From Arthrobacter sp. Alg241-R88 (GTDB taxonomy: Bacteria; Actinomycetota; Actinomycetes; Actinomycetales; Micrococcaceae), in assembly GCF_900537115.1 (NCBI RefSeq), contig NZ_UNRG01000001.1, positions 125,121 through 189,120 on the forward strand: a stretch of 64,000 nt of DNA, written 5' to 3'. This document shows positions 54,278-62,870 of the stretch, piece after piece. The first letter of the stretch is position 1; every line of letters starts with the position of its first letter. The notes under the pieces are model-generated. The model had not been told where the DNA came from. It searched no databases and saw only the letters and a list, made by a program, of their open reading frames with translations. Position numbers and translations under genes: made by a program.

Positions 54278-55210
54278 ATGACCGCCACCTCCCTGACCAG
54301 CACCCAGGGCGCCGGCCGCGCCGGGGACAAAATCTTTTCGGGTGCCGCGCTGGCCGCCGGCTGCCTAATTCTCGCCGTCCTCTTCGGCGTCGCACTGTTC
54401 CTGGTGGTACAGGCCATCCCGGCGCTGACCGCACCGGCCGCCGACATCCAGGGCGGTAAAGGCTTCTTCGCCTACATCTGGCCCATCGTCATCGGCACGC
54501 TCATCGCCGCGGTCATCGCACTGGTCATCGCCACACCCGTCGCCATCGGGGTGGCACTGTTTATCTCGCACTTTGCCCCGCGTGGCCTCGCGTCGGGGCT
54601 GGGGTACGTCGTGGACCTGCTCGCCGCCATTCCGTCCGTCATCTATGGCGCCTGGGGTGCAGCGTTCCTGGCCAAGGAAATCTCCCCGGCCTATAACTGG
54701 CTGGCGGAAAACATGGGATGGCTGCCCATTTTCCAGGGCCCAGCCTCGGCCACCGGCAAGACGATCCTGACTGCCGGCATCGTCCTCTCAGTCATGGTCC
54801 TGCCCATCATCACATCCCTGTCCCGCGAGATCTTCCTCCAGACCCCCAAACTGCACGAGGAAGCCGCACTCGCCCTGGGCGCCACCCGCTGGGAAATGAT
54901 CAAGATGTCGGTCCTGCCCTTCGCGCGCCCCGGCATCATCAGCGCCATCATGCTGGGCCTGGGCCGCGCACTCGGTGAGACTATGGCTGTAGCCCTGGTG
55001 CTGTCTTCCGGCGCCCTGACCGCAAGCCTGATCCAGTCCGGCAACCAGACCATCGCAGCCGAGATCGCCCTGAACTTCCCTGAGGCCAGCGGACTCAAGG
55101 TCAGCACGCTGATCGCCGCCGGCCTGGTCCTGTTCATCATCACCCTGGCCGTGAACATGATCGCGCGCTGGATCATCACCCGGCACAAAGAATTCTCGGG
55201 AGCCAACTAA
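54278..55210 (+). CDS. pstC: phosphate ABC transporter permease PstC
   Basis: The 310-residue permease has about six membrane helices and the ABC coupling segment EEAALALGATRWEMIKMSVL with GRALGETMAVALVL. It forms the channel with PstA. ATG 54278 lies behind a GAAGGG site and follows pstS by about 110 bp. pstA begins directly after the stop. Confidence 0.95.
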   Translation: MTATSLTSTQGAGRAGDKIFSGAALAAGCLILAVLFGVALFLVVQAIPALTAPAADIQGGKGFFAYIWPIVIGTLIAAVIALVIATPVAIGVALFISHFAPRGLASGLGYVVDLLAAIPSVIYGAWGAAFLAKEISPAYNWLAENMGWLPIFQGPASATGKTILTAGIVLSVMVLPIITSLSREIFLQTPKLHEEAALALGATRWEMIKMSVLPFARPGIISAIMLGLGRALGETMAVALVLSSGALTASLIQSGNQTIAAEIALNFPEASGLKVSTLIAAGLVLFIITLAVNMIARWIITRHKEFSGAN

Positions 55211-56323
55211 ATGACCTCCACGCTTACTCCGGTCCGCAGCAAGCGCTCGGCCCTGACCAAGGGCCAGCTGCCAAAGTACGCCCCCTATGCCGTCCTGGCC
55301 GCCGCACTGATTGCCGGCGCCGCGATCCTGGCCCTGATCGGCTTCAACCCGTTCGGCTGGGGCATTGTCTCCGCGATCCTGTTCGCCATCGGACTGGTGT
55401 CCTGGAGCGCCGCCGTTGAGGGTTCCCGCAAGGCAAAGGACAAACTCGCCACCTGCCTGGTGGTGGGATCCTTCCTGGTGGCGCTGCTCCCGCTCTTCTC
55501 AGTGATCTGGACCGTGCTGGCCAACGGCGTTCCCGGACTTATCAACCCGGGATTCCTTACCACCTCCATGAACGGTGTAACCGGCGTTTACGACAACAAG
55601 GCGGTGGAAGAAGGCGCACCCGTCCTGGGCGGCATCTATCACGCATTCCTCGGCACTGTGCAGATCACCCTGCTGGCCACCGTCATCTCGGTTCCGGTGG
55701 GCCTGCTGACCGCCATTTACCTGGTGGAGTATGGCCACGACGGCCGGCTCGCACGCGCCATCACCTTCTTCGTCGACGTGATGACCGGCATCCCGTCCAT
55801 CGTGGCCGGCCTCTTCTCCGCGGCTTTCTTCTTCGCCGTGGTCGGCCCCGGTACCAAGACCGGTGCCGTTGCCGCCGTCGCGCTTTCCGTGCTGATGATC
55901 CCTGTGGTGGTGCGGTCCAGTGAGGAAATGCTCAAGATCGTTCCCAACGAACTCCGCGAAGCGGCGTACGCCCTGGGCGTGCGCAAGTGGCGGACCATCA
56001 TCAAGGTTGTCATCCCGACGGCGATCTCCGGCATCGCGTCCGGCGTGACCCTGGCGATCGCCAGGGTCATTGGTGAGACTGCTCCCATCCTGGTCACCGC
56101 GGGCTTTGCCACCAGCATTAACTCCAACGTGTTCAGCGGCTGGATGGCCTCGCTGCCCACGTTCATCTACACCCAGATCCTGAACCCCACGTCGCCGGCG
56201 AACCCGGACCCGTCCTCGCAGCGGGCCTGGGGCGCCGCCCTGGTGCTGATCATCCTGGTGATGGTCCTGAACCTGGGCGCCCGGCTGATCGCCAGGATCT
56301 TCGCCCCCAGGACGGGCCGCTGA
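55211..56323 (+). CDS. pstA: phosphate ABC transporter permease PstA
   Basis: The 370-residue permease has the coupling segment REAAYALGVRKWRTIIKVVI and ARVIGETAPILVTAGF. It is longer than E. coli PstA because of an N-terminal part with two extra helices (AVLAAALIAGAAILALIGF and SAILFAIGLVSWSAA), as in other actinobacteria. ATG 55211 follows the pstC stop without a gap. Confidence 0.95.
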   Translation: MTSTLTPVRSKRSALTKGQLPKYAPYAVLAAALIAGAAILALIGFNPFGWGIVSAILFAIGLVSWSAAVEGSRKAKDKLATCLVVGSFLVALLPLFSVIWTVLANGVPGLINPGFLTTSMNGVTGVYDNKAVEEGAPVLGGIYHAFLGTVQITLLATVISVPVGLLTAIYLVEYGHDGRLARAITFFVDVMTGIPSIVAGLFSAAFFFAVVGPGTKTGAVAAVALSVLMIPVVVRSSEEMLKIVPNELREAAYALGVRKWRTIIKVVIPTAISGIASGVTLAIARVIGETAPILVTAGFATSINSNVFSGWMASLPTFIYTQILNPTSPANPDPSSQRAWGAALVLIILVMVLNLGARLIARIFAPRTGR

Positions 56324-56394
56324 GGCACAGCTCCTTCCGGTCCTTTGGGCCGGACCATAGACTTCAATCCATACCCAGTTAGTGAAGGAACACC

Positions 56395-57174
56395 ATGTCT
56401 AAGCGCATCGACGTCAAGGACCTGAACGTGTACTACGGCGATTTCCTTGCCGTGGAGGACGTCACCATCAACATCGAGGCCAAGTCCGTCACCGCGTTCA
56501 TTGGTCCGTCCGGCTGCGGAAAGTCCACCTTCCTGCGCACGCTGAACCGCATGCACGAGGTGCTTCCCGGCGCCCGCGTGGAGGGCGAAGTCCTGCTCGA
56601 CGGCGACAACCTGTACGGCCCCGGCGTGGACCCCGTTACCGTCCGCTCGCAGATCGGCATGGTCTTCCAGCGGCCAAACCCGTTCCCCACGATGTCCATC
56701 CGCGACAACGTGCTGGCCGGCGTGAAGCTGAACAACAAAAAGATCTCCAAGGGTGAGGCCGACGTCCTGGTGGAACGCTCGCTGAAGGGCGCAAACCTGT
56801 GGAACGAGGTCAAGGACCGGCTGGACAAGCCCGGTTCGGGACTCTCCGGCGGCCAGCAGCAGCGCCTCTGCATCGCGCGGGCCATTGCCGTGGAACCGCA
56901 GGTGATCCTGATGGACGAACCCTGCTCGGCCCTGGACCCCATCTCCACCCTGGCCATTGAGGACCTCATCAACGAGCTCAAGGACCAGTACACAGTGGTG
57001 ATCGTGACCCACAACATGCAGCAGGCCGCCCGCGTCTCAAACCGTACGGCCTTCTTCAACATCGCGGGCACCGGCAAGCCGGGCAAACTGATCGAGATCG
57101 GTGATACCCACACCATCTTCAGCAATCCCACACAGAAGGCAACTGAGGACTACGTTTCCGGCCGCTTCGGATAA
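56395..57174 (+). CDS. pstB: phosphate ABC transporter ATPase PstB
   Basis: The 259-residue ABC ATPase has Walker [13 protein letters not shown], the signature [14 protein letters not shown], Walker [14 protein letters not shown] and the switch His in IVTHNMQQA. It powers PstCA. GAAGGA precedes ATG 56395. phoU does not follow; the DUF47 gene nearby is a different PhoU-like protein. The next gene is convergent. Confidence 0.97.
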   Translation: MSKRIDVKDLNVYYGDFLAVEDVTINIEAKSVTAFIGPSGCGKSTFLRTLNRMHEVLPGARVEGEVLLDGDNLYGPGVDPVTVRSQIGMVFQRPNPFPTMSIRDNVLAGVKLNNKKISKGEADVLVERSLKGANLWNEVKDRLDKPGSGLSGGQQQRLCIARAIAVEPQVILMDEPCSALDPISTLAIEDLINELKDQYTVVIVTHNMQQAARVSNRTAFFNIAGTGKPGKLIEIGDTHTIFSNPTQKATEDYVSGRFG

Positions 57175-57208
57175 ATACCGAACCAGCGGGCACAAGGGGC
57201 GGGTGCGG

Positions 57209-57616
57209 CTACTCCGGCACTTCCAGCTGGAAACCACACCGGCAGCGCAGGACCCTGGTGGGAAGTGAGACAGAGCTGAGGGCGCCACCGCCGGTACTGC
57301 TGCGGTAGCAAAGGCGCTCGATTTCGAACTCGGCTTCCTCCATGGGGAAGCCGCAGTGGATGTATTCATCACCGAACATGATGACTTTCGCCATCCAGCG
57401 CACCTGGTGCAGGGCCGCGGCCACGTCTGCCGCGTACGCAAGGTGTTCGTGGAAGCGCCGGCAGTCATTGCAGGTGTAGGAAACTGTGACCAGGTCGCCG
57501 TTGGCCGCACCCATGGCCATGATGGCGTGGATGGTCAGGTGATGTTCCGTTCCACAGACTTCGCATTCCATATGCCGTGGCTGGGGCAGGGAGTGCAGGG
57601 GATTCGAGTTAGCCAC
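57209..57616 (-). CDS. hypothetical protein with Cys/His metal-binding pairs
   Basis: From GTG 57616 the protein has 135 residues. It carries CEVCG, CNDC, HCG and CRCG pairs, which look like two zinc-binding sites (zinc-ribbon-like), with a helical part AYAADVAAALHQVRWMAKVI between. AGAGCAGG precedes the GTG; the frame is open to 57709. The function is unknown. It is convergent with pstB. Confidence 0.72.
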   Translation of the reverse strand: MANSNPLHSLPQPRHMECEVCGTEHHLTIHAIMAMGAANGDLVTVSYTCNDCRRFHEHLAYAADVAAALHQVRWMAKVIMFGDEYIHCGFPMEEAEFEIERLCYRSSTGGGALSSVSLPTRVLRCRCGFQLEVPE

Positions 57617-57863
57617 GATGCCTGCTCTTTTCCACACAAGGTGCATCCAGGCCGCCGATATGCTGCAGCGGCGTTCGTCCGCGGCCCTGCACCCGGCGGC
57701 GGATATCATCCCCCGGCAATAGTGCGTTGGAGGCGTACTTCCGAATTTACGTCACATGGATCGGCCTGTACAGGCCGTCAGCGGCGGACAGGCTATGGGA
57801 AGGGTGGAGGCCCGGCCACCGCGGCGCCGTCGCTGCCGCCGGCAGCCAGACGACCGGAACCGC

Positions 57864-58877
57864 CTATCCAGCCACCGGGGAAAGTGCCAACGCCAGGACA
57901 AATGCCAGGGCAGCCGTTGCCGCAGGCGTCAGGACCCAGAGGCCCACGATGCGGATCACGAGCTTTCGGTTGGTCACCGAAAAATTCTGGTTCTCGCCTG
58001 CGCCCAGCACGGCCGAGGTAACGGTGTGTGTAGTGGAGAGTGACCACTGCAGCCCGATTGCGCCCACAAACAGCATGACGGCACTGAAGATCTGTGCCAC
58101 CGAGCCGCGCAACGGATCAACACGGGTGATTTTGTAGCCGATGGTGTGTGAGATCCGCCAGCCCCCGTACAGCGTGCCGGCGGTAATCATGACCGCAGAA
58201 AGCAGCGCCACCCACACGGGGACGGTCCCGCCGTCGGAATATCCTGCTGCCAGCAGGGCGAGGAGCAGCACCGCGTTTACCCGCTGGCCGTCCTGCAGGC
58301 CGTGGCCGAATGCCACCGCCCCGGCAGCTATGGACTGGCTTCGGCGGAACCGCTGGTTCACCACACTGGGCTGCGTATAGCGGGCAGCCCACGTGGCCGG
58401 GTAAACCAGCAGGAAGGACCCGCTGTAGGCAACCAGCGGCGACAACACCAGTGGCAGGACGACCTGCAACAGCAGGGAGCGGTCCACCCCACCCACACCG
58501 GTGCCGCCCACTGCAAGGCTGGCGAGCCCGGCACCGGCAAGGCCGCCTACCAAAGCGTGTGTGGAAGAGGCCGGAATGCCCCGCCACCACAGCAGGATGC
58601 CCCAGGCAACGGCGCTGCCCAAACCGGCGAGCAGTATGTTGAGGCCGTCCGTGCCGCCGGGAAGGTTGATCCAGGTTTGGCTGACGGCGACGGCGAGGAG
58701 CGCGCTCAGCAGGGCGCCGAGGAAGTTGAAGAAGGCGGCCAGCAGAACGGCCACGCTCGGCGTCAGCGCCCGGGTGCGCACGGCAAGGGCAACAGAGGTG
58801 GAGACGTCGCGGAAGCCGTTGACGAAGGCGAACACGGCCGTCAGGACAACCACCGCGCCGAAGATGACTGCTGTCAC
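57864..58877 (-). CDS. PiT family inorganic phosphate transporter
   Basis: The 337-residue protein with about ten membrane helices has the two inverted PiT repeats: NGFRDVSTSVALAVRTRALT near the N-terminus and FGHGLQDGQRVNAVLLLAL in the second half; the usual GANDVAN sequences are altered to these actinobacterial-like forms. SSTHALVGGL and STTHTVTSAVLGAG are also typical. It is a low-affinity phosphate (metal-phosphate) symporter. GTG 58877 starts 1 nt after the DUF47 stop, so the two are coupled. Confidence 0.92.
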   Translation of the reverse strand: MTAVIFGAVVVLTAVFAFVNGFRDVSTSVALAVRTRALTPSVAVLLAAFFNFLGALLSALLAVAVSQTWINLPGGTDGLNILLAGLGSAVAWGILLWWRGIPASSTHALVGGLAGAGLASLAVGGTGVGGVDRSLLLQVVLPLVLSPLVAYSGSFLLVYPATWAARYTQPSVVNQRFRRSQSIAAGAVAFGHGLQDGQRVNAVLLLALLAAGYSDGGTVPVWVALLSAVMITAGTLYGGWRISHTIGYKITRVDPLRGSVAQIFSAVMLFVGAIGLQWSLSTTHTVTSAVLGAGENQNFSVTNRKLVIRIVGLWVLTPAATAALAFVLALALSPVAG

Positions 58878-58878
58878 T

Positions 58879-59496
58879 TCAGGATTCCTTGACGATGATG
58901 CTGCCTACCTGGGTGGCGATGCGCCGCATGTCCTTTGTGACTTCCACCAGCTGGTTGGCAACATCACGGTTGCGTGAGTACTGCGCCCACTTCATGTCGC
59001 TGATCATGTCCGCCACCCAGACCCGGTGCGTCCGTTCAGCGCGTTTGGCAAGCCGCAGGATTTCGATCCAGTAGTCCTCAAGGTCATCGAGGTTGTCGAG
59101 CCGGCGCATGGCGTCCACCGTGAGCTCGGCCTGCCGGCTGATGACCTCCAGCTGGTCCGCAGCCCGTTTGGGCAGCCTTTCAAGCCGGTAAAGCGCCACC
59201 AGCTCCGCCGCGGCATCCAGCTTCTCGATGGCCTCGTTGAGGTAGCGGGACAAGGCGTACATGTCTTCGCGGGGGAGCGGGTTCACGAAGCTGGTGCGCA
59301 TGTGGGTCAGGAGGGCGAAGTGCAGTTCGGCGGACCTGGCTTCGTGGTTGTGCATGTCCTCCACGAGCTTGCCGTGCTCGTCGGCGGGGACGCCGAGGAT
59401 CTCCGCCAGGGTGGCAGTGGCCAGCACGATTTGCTGCGCCATCTGGGATAAGAGGTTCAGCCCGGCGGGCTCCTGGGGAAAAAGGCGCAGCTTCAC
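58879..59496 (-). CDS. DUF47/PhoU-like accessory protein of the PiT transporter
   Basis: From GTG 59496 the protein has 205 residues, starting with KLRLFPQEPAGLNLLSQMAQ. It is all-helical with repeated charged segments (ALSRYLNEAIEKLDAAAELV) and is a DUF47 member, a PhoU relative regularly found beside PiT transporters and thought to regulate them. The frame is open to 59598 but the first 34 codons lack typical sequence. It is first in the pair DUF47-PiT. Confidence 0.9.
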   Translation of the reverse strand: MKLRLFPQEPAGLNLLSQMAQQIVLATATLAEILGVPADEHGKLVEDMHNHEARSAELHFALLTHMRTSFVNPLPREDMYALSRYLNEAIEKLDAAAELVALYRLERLPKRAADQLEVISRQAELTVDAMRRLDNLDDLEDYWIEILRLAKRAERTHRVWVADMISDMKWAQYSRNRDVANQLVEVTKDMRRIATQVGSIIVKES

Positions 59497-59792
59497 GTAG
59501 TTACCGGTCTCCGGGATAAGTACAGGGCGGGAGTTGCCTGCCGTGTGACTTGACCCCGGCGCGCAACTGACGCTAACTCTACCGGCCCGGAACTGCACCC
59601 CTGAAATGGGAAAACAGGAAAGCGGGCAACAGCAATTGGGCAGAAAAATGGTGCCGAACCGGATACGCCTCTCGGCGGTAGGCCGCTCTAGGCGGCTGAA
59701 TGTTGAAGCCCGGGGGTTTCGCGGCTCGGCACCAGTTTCAGTGTTCTACGTTGGTTGGCCCAAGTCAACATTGACAGATCCGGGGTATTGGG

Positions 59793-60452
59793 TCAGTCGA
59801 GTTCGCCCAGGCGCCACGCGTTGGCGGCGTGCTCAAGGTCCTCGGCGGTTTTAACCAACTGGTGGGAATTGCGGGTCAGTTTGCTGGCGTGCGCCTCGTT
59901 GCCGTGTTCGGCGCCATCGGCGAGAGTCGCCTGGCCGAGCGCCACAACCCGGCAGAACGCGGCGGAACGCTCCAGCGCGACGTCGAACTCGCCGTCGAAG
60001 GCGCCGGAAAGGATGGCATCAGCCATCGCTTTCATCTCGTCCGCGCCGGGAGGCTCAGCGGCTCCGGCCACCACGTTGGAGACCTGTGCAGTGTCCTTGC
60101 CCGCGCGGAAGTACACCGAAATGCGCTCCGGGTCCTGGACCGTAGCCGCCCGCAAGGCGTACAACCGCCACAGCGCGCCGGGAAGGGAACGGGCGGGGCT
60201 CTCTGCCCACATCTCTGCGATGGCTTCCAGGCCCTGCTCGTCCGCAAGCTTGACCAGCCGGTCGGTCACTACGGGATCATCGCTGTCCCGGCCGTGGCGG
60301 ACCAGCGCCTGGGCAGCGAGGTGGGCGGCTTCGGATACGCGGGCGGGATCGGCGCCGCCGGCGAAGGGTTCGAAGTCCACGGGCGCGAAAGGCTTCGGCT
60401 TGTGGTGCCGGTTGGCGCCGCCGTAATGGCTGGGACCTGTTTGCTCGCTCAT
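59793..60452 (-). CDS. conserved hypothetical protein (219 aa)
   Basis: ATG 60452 gives a 219-residue soluble, largely helical protein starting MSEQTGPSHYGGANRHHKPK. Segments such as ALWRLYALRAATVQDPERIS and RNSHQLVKTAEDLEHAANAW look structured. I do not recognise the family. TAGCGT stands 7 nt before the ATG, and a G-rich stretch could also act as ribosome site. The frame is open upstream to 60620 without supporting features. Confidence 0.75.
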   Translation of the reverse strand: MSEQTGPSHYGGANRHHKPKPFAPVDFEPFAGGADPARVSEAAHLAAQALVRHGRDSDDPVVTDRLVKLADEQGLEAIAEMWAESPARSLPGALWRLYALRAATVQDPERISVYFRAGKDTAQVSNVVAGAAEPPGADEMKAMADAILSGAFDGEFDVALERSAAFCRVVALGQATLADGAEHGNEAHASKLTRNSHQLVKTAEDLEHAANAWRLGELD

Positions 60453-60641
60453 GCCCCCCACGCTACTCCTGTGCCCTGCGGGAAATCGAGCATCCGGACA
60501 ATGCCGGTCGGCGCCGCAGATTGTCCGACGGCGTGACCAGACATGCGTGCGAATGGTGCCGTGACCATGGGTTAGAGTATTAACGTCCAGAAATGGACTG
60601 GGCCGGGTCGGCCGGTACATTGTGCCGAAGCAGCCCGGCAG

Positions 60642-60714
60642 GGGCCTTTAGCTCAGTTGGTAGAGCATCGGACTTTTAATCCGTGGGTCGTGGGTTCGAG
60701 CCCCACAGGGCCCA
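60642..60714 (+). tRNA. tRNA-Lys (anticodon TTT)
   Basis: A complete cloverleaf: acceptor GGGCCTT with AGGGCCC, D arm GCTC/GAGC, anticodon loop CTTTTAA with TTT, T arm GTGGG-TTCGAGC-CCCAC, discriminator A at 60714. CCA is not fully encoded (CCG follows), so it is added later. It reads AAA/AAG lysine codons. Confidence 0.96.
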
Positions 60715-60720
60715 CCGTTT

Positions 60721-60755
60721 AAGCAGGTCAGAGGCATCTAGCCTCTGACCTGCTT
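60721..60755 (+). terminator. terminator after tRNA-Lys
   Basis: AAGCAGGTCAGAGGC (60721-60735) pairs perfectly with GCCTCTGACCTGCTT (60741-60755), followed by GGGTTTTC. Confidence 0.85.
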
Positions 60756-60961
60756 GGGTTTTCGGGGCTTAACCCAGCGTTTCATCGGATTATTAGTACT
60801 CTTTTTGTTCCCGGAGCGGTTCAGCGCCTTCTCCGGGCGTGGGCACACGAGCCTTCACCAGCCACCCTGGATTGGGGGTTTTATGGGTAGGACCACCCCC
60901 TTCCGCTCACGGCCGTGAAGACGTAAATTGTCCCAATGAACCGCCTTGAACAACCCGCGAC
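60756..60961. other. gene-poor region after tRNA-Lys
   Basis: No gene is supported here. A small inverted repeat CCCGGAG (60810-60816) / CTCCGGG (60831-60837) is present. The gene-poor stretch continues to 61701, apart from the doubtful gene at 60962-61186. Confidence 0.4.
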
Positions 60962-61186
60962 GTGCGTGTCCGCGCGTTCGCCGCGATGTTCCTTTCCGTG
61001 GCCGCTCTCCTCATGACTGCAGCGATGCCTGCCTTTGCAGCACCGGCCATGCCCGGAGATACGGGCCTGAAGGCACACTCTGCTGCGCTGGGCGATTCGC
61101 ATGCCTGCGGCCTTGGGGCTGACCCGCCCTACGCGGCTCTCCTGGTGCCGGCCCGCGCAGTGCTAACCGGGGAACGTCACCCCTAA
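60962..61186 (+). CDS. possible small secreted peptide or signal-peptide remnant (74 aa)
   Basis: From GTG 60962 the frame begins with a textbook signal peptide (MRVRAFAAMFLSVAALLMTA ending AMPAFA-AP), followed by about 48 residues without recognisable domain. No ribosome site precedes it. It could be a real small secreted protein, or the start of a decayed gene, since the next 500 bp have no coherent frame. Confidence 0.35.
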   Translation: MRVRAFAAMFLSVAALLMTAAMPAFAAPAMPGDTGLKAHSAALGDSHACGLGADPPYAALLVPARAVLTGERHP

Positions 61187-61701
61187 CATCCCGGATCCAC
61201 GCCACATGGAAGGAGCTGAAGAGCGGAACCCTGATCACCCCGACTGGGTGGAAATGATCCCGCAAACAGCAGTTGCGAAATTCTCATCACCGAACAGGTG
61301 CTGACAAACCAGGCGGCGTATAACCGAAGCCGTAAAAGGTGTGTCGAGGAAAAATAACTCATGTCCATGGCGCTGTACAGGGTTCCCCTTGACAGGCCAG
61401 ACAGTCTGCAGCGGAAACACCGAAAAACTGGGCTGGCTCTTGATCAACTCTCCAATCGTCCGATGGCGGTTCCAAGAGTTCCGCGCTGGCGGCGACCCAA
61501 AAGGGAACATGCATGCGGATCGGGAAATGCCGCTCCTGTTGCGTCCATCAAGGGGACCTGCCCCTGACTTTCCCAGGGACAGCCCGGGACATCAAAGCCT
61601 CGGCGTGCCGGCTTGTCTGCCCTTTGATTTGGATGGCATGAGAACCAAGGACCCTCGCTGGGCAGGGACCGCCACTGGAAAATTTTCGAACGGAGCCAGT
61701 T
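61187..61701. other. intergenic region without supported gene
   Basis: Several short frames exist (one from ATG 61361 with GAGGAAA upstream, 68 codons) but none has protein-like composition or family features. The base composition is less GC-rich than in the neighbourhood. It may contain the promoter of the 61702 gene. Confidence 0.4.
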
Positions 61702-62733
61702 ATGCAGATAACACCGATGTATGTCCAGCGACTCACGCGCATCGTATTAGCCCTACTCCTGGTAGCTGGCACAGCACTCGCCGCCCCGACGGCCATGGCC
61801 GCCCCTGACCCCCTCACCTGTGCCGGTTATCCCGAAAAGCGCCACTTCGTGGATGCCCAGTCCTGGTGGTTGCCCACCGAGGGTGCGAGTCCGGCCGGTA
61901 CCAACCATGGCCATATCCACGTTGGTGCTTGTATACCCGAACGCGAAACCGTGACAGGACCATTTACGCTTGATATCCGGATGGTGCTACATGATCCTGG
62001 CCGCCAAAAGGTCAATACCGGCAGTACCTCAACGCCATACGTCTCGGTGGTCATGAAAGATAAATCCATCGAGAAGGTGCAGTCCAAGATCTTCCAAACC
62101 GGTTGGACGTGTCCCACCCCGGGTACCTGCACCCGCTGGGGCCAAGTTACCGTCAACCCATCCGTATTCTCGACCGATGGTCTCAAAGAAACGCGCCTGC
62201 GCTTCTTCTCTGACGTCGATGACGCTGCTGCGGGCGGCAAGACAGCTGCAGCCAGTATGACCGCCAACCTCAACTTCCAGTATTACGTTGATCTGTCGCC
62301 CACCCGCGCCAATAGCGACGTCTCCCGCGATCCTTACTTGCGCGGTAAGGGATGGTACTCGGCCCCCGGCCGCAACCTGGCTGTAGGCGGCTATTGTGAA
62401 GCCGACCTCGTGACCGTTCCAGCCCCGAATACTCCCGTTAGCGGCATATGGTCGCCCGCCGTCAAGATGGTTTGGCACGGCAATGCGCGCGACCCGCACG
62501 TCACGGCCCATGAAGTCCGCATCGACCCGGACCTCCATAACAATAATCCCGGTATAGTCGTTCGCCGGGCGGTCGGGGAGTACGACGGCCCGATCAGTAT
62601 CGACACCACGCAGCTGGCGAACGGCAAGCACACGCTGTTCCTGCGCGCCGATTGCAACGACCAGTACGGCCGCAACTCCACCACCTCGGGCGTTCTGATC
62701 GTGCCATTTGAGGTCAGTAACGGCATCGGGTAA
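61702..62733 (+). CDS. orphan secreted protein (343 aa)
   Basis: A signal peptide (RLTRIVLALLLVAGTALAAP, cleavage near AMAAPDP) precedes a mature part of about 310 residues rich in Thr, Asn and Tyr, with several Cys pairs (DPLTCAGYP, HVGACIPE, GWTCPTPGTC, GGYCEAD, RADCNDQ) suggesting disulfides. The C-terminal 110 residues look like a beta-sandwich (ISIDTTQLANGKHTLFLRAD). No enzyme motif is recognised. GGAG lies 9 nt before ATG 61702; ATG 61720 is possible. Codon use appears less GC-rich than in neighbours. It lies close downstream of tRNA-Lys, which would fit acquisition, but this is inference. Confidence 0.75.
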   Translation: MQITPMYVQRLTRIVLALLLVAGTALAAPTAMAAPDPLTCAGYPEKRHFVDAQSWWLPTEGASPAGTNHGHIHVGACIPERETVTGPFTLDIRMVLHDPGRQKVNTGSTSTPYVSVVMKDKSIEKVQSKIFQTGWTCPTPGTCTRWGQVTVNPSVFSTDGLKETRLRFFSDVDDAAAGGKTAAASMTANLNFQYYVDLSPTRANSDVSRDPYLRGKGWYSAPGRNLAVGGYCEADLVTVPAPNTPVSGIWSPAVKMVWHGNARDPHVTAHEVRIDPDLHNNNPGIVVRRAVGEYDGPISIDTTQLANGKHTLFLRADCNDQYGRNSTTSGVLIVPFEVSNGIG

Positions 62734-62807
62734 GTCCTGCCACCTATCTGTGGGTGGTGTGTTCGGGCCCTGCCGGGCCTACCCTTTGAGCGAAGAACCG
62801 GACAATC

Positions 62808-62834
62808 CCCGGCGGCCCCTTCCAGGCCGCCGGG
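62808..62834. terminator. strong GC hairpin before the LacI gene
   Basis: CCCGGCGGCC (62808-62817) and GGCCGCCGGG (62825-62834) are perfect complements with a 7-nt loop, 75 nt after the secreted-protein stop. There is no T-tract, so the terminator role is uncertain. Confidence 0.45.
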
Positions 62835-62870
62835 AAAATCCTTGGTGTTGGCAACCGGCACAATGGGGAC

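Noticed and set aside
61341..61808. Open frames upstream of the secreted protein gene (61341-61808, 61361-61567)
   Set aside because: Composition is not protein-like and the longer one runs into the well-supported gene at 61702 in another frame.
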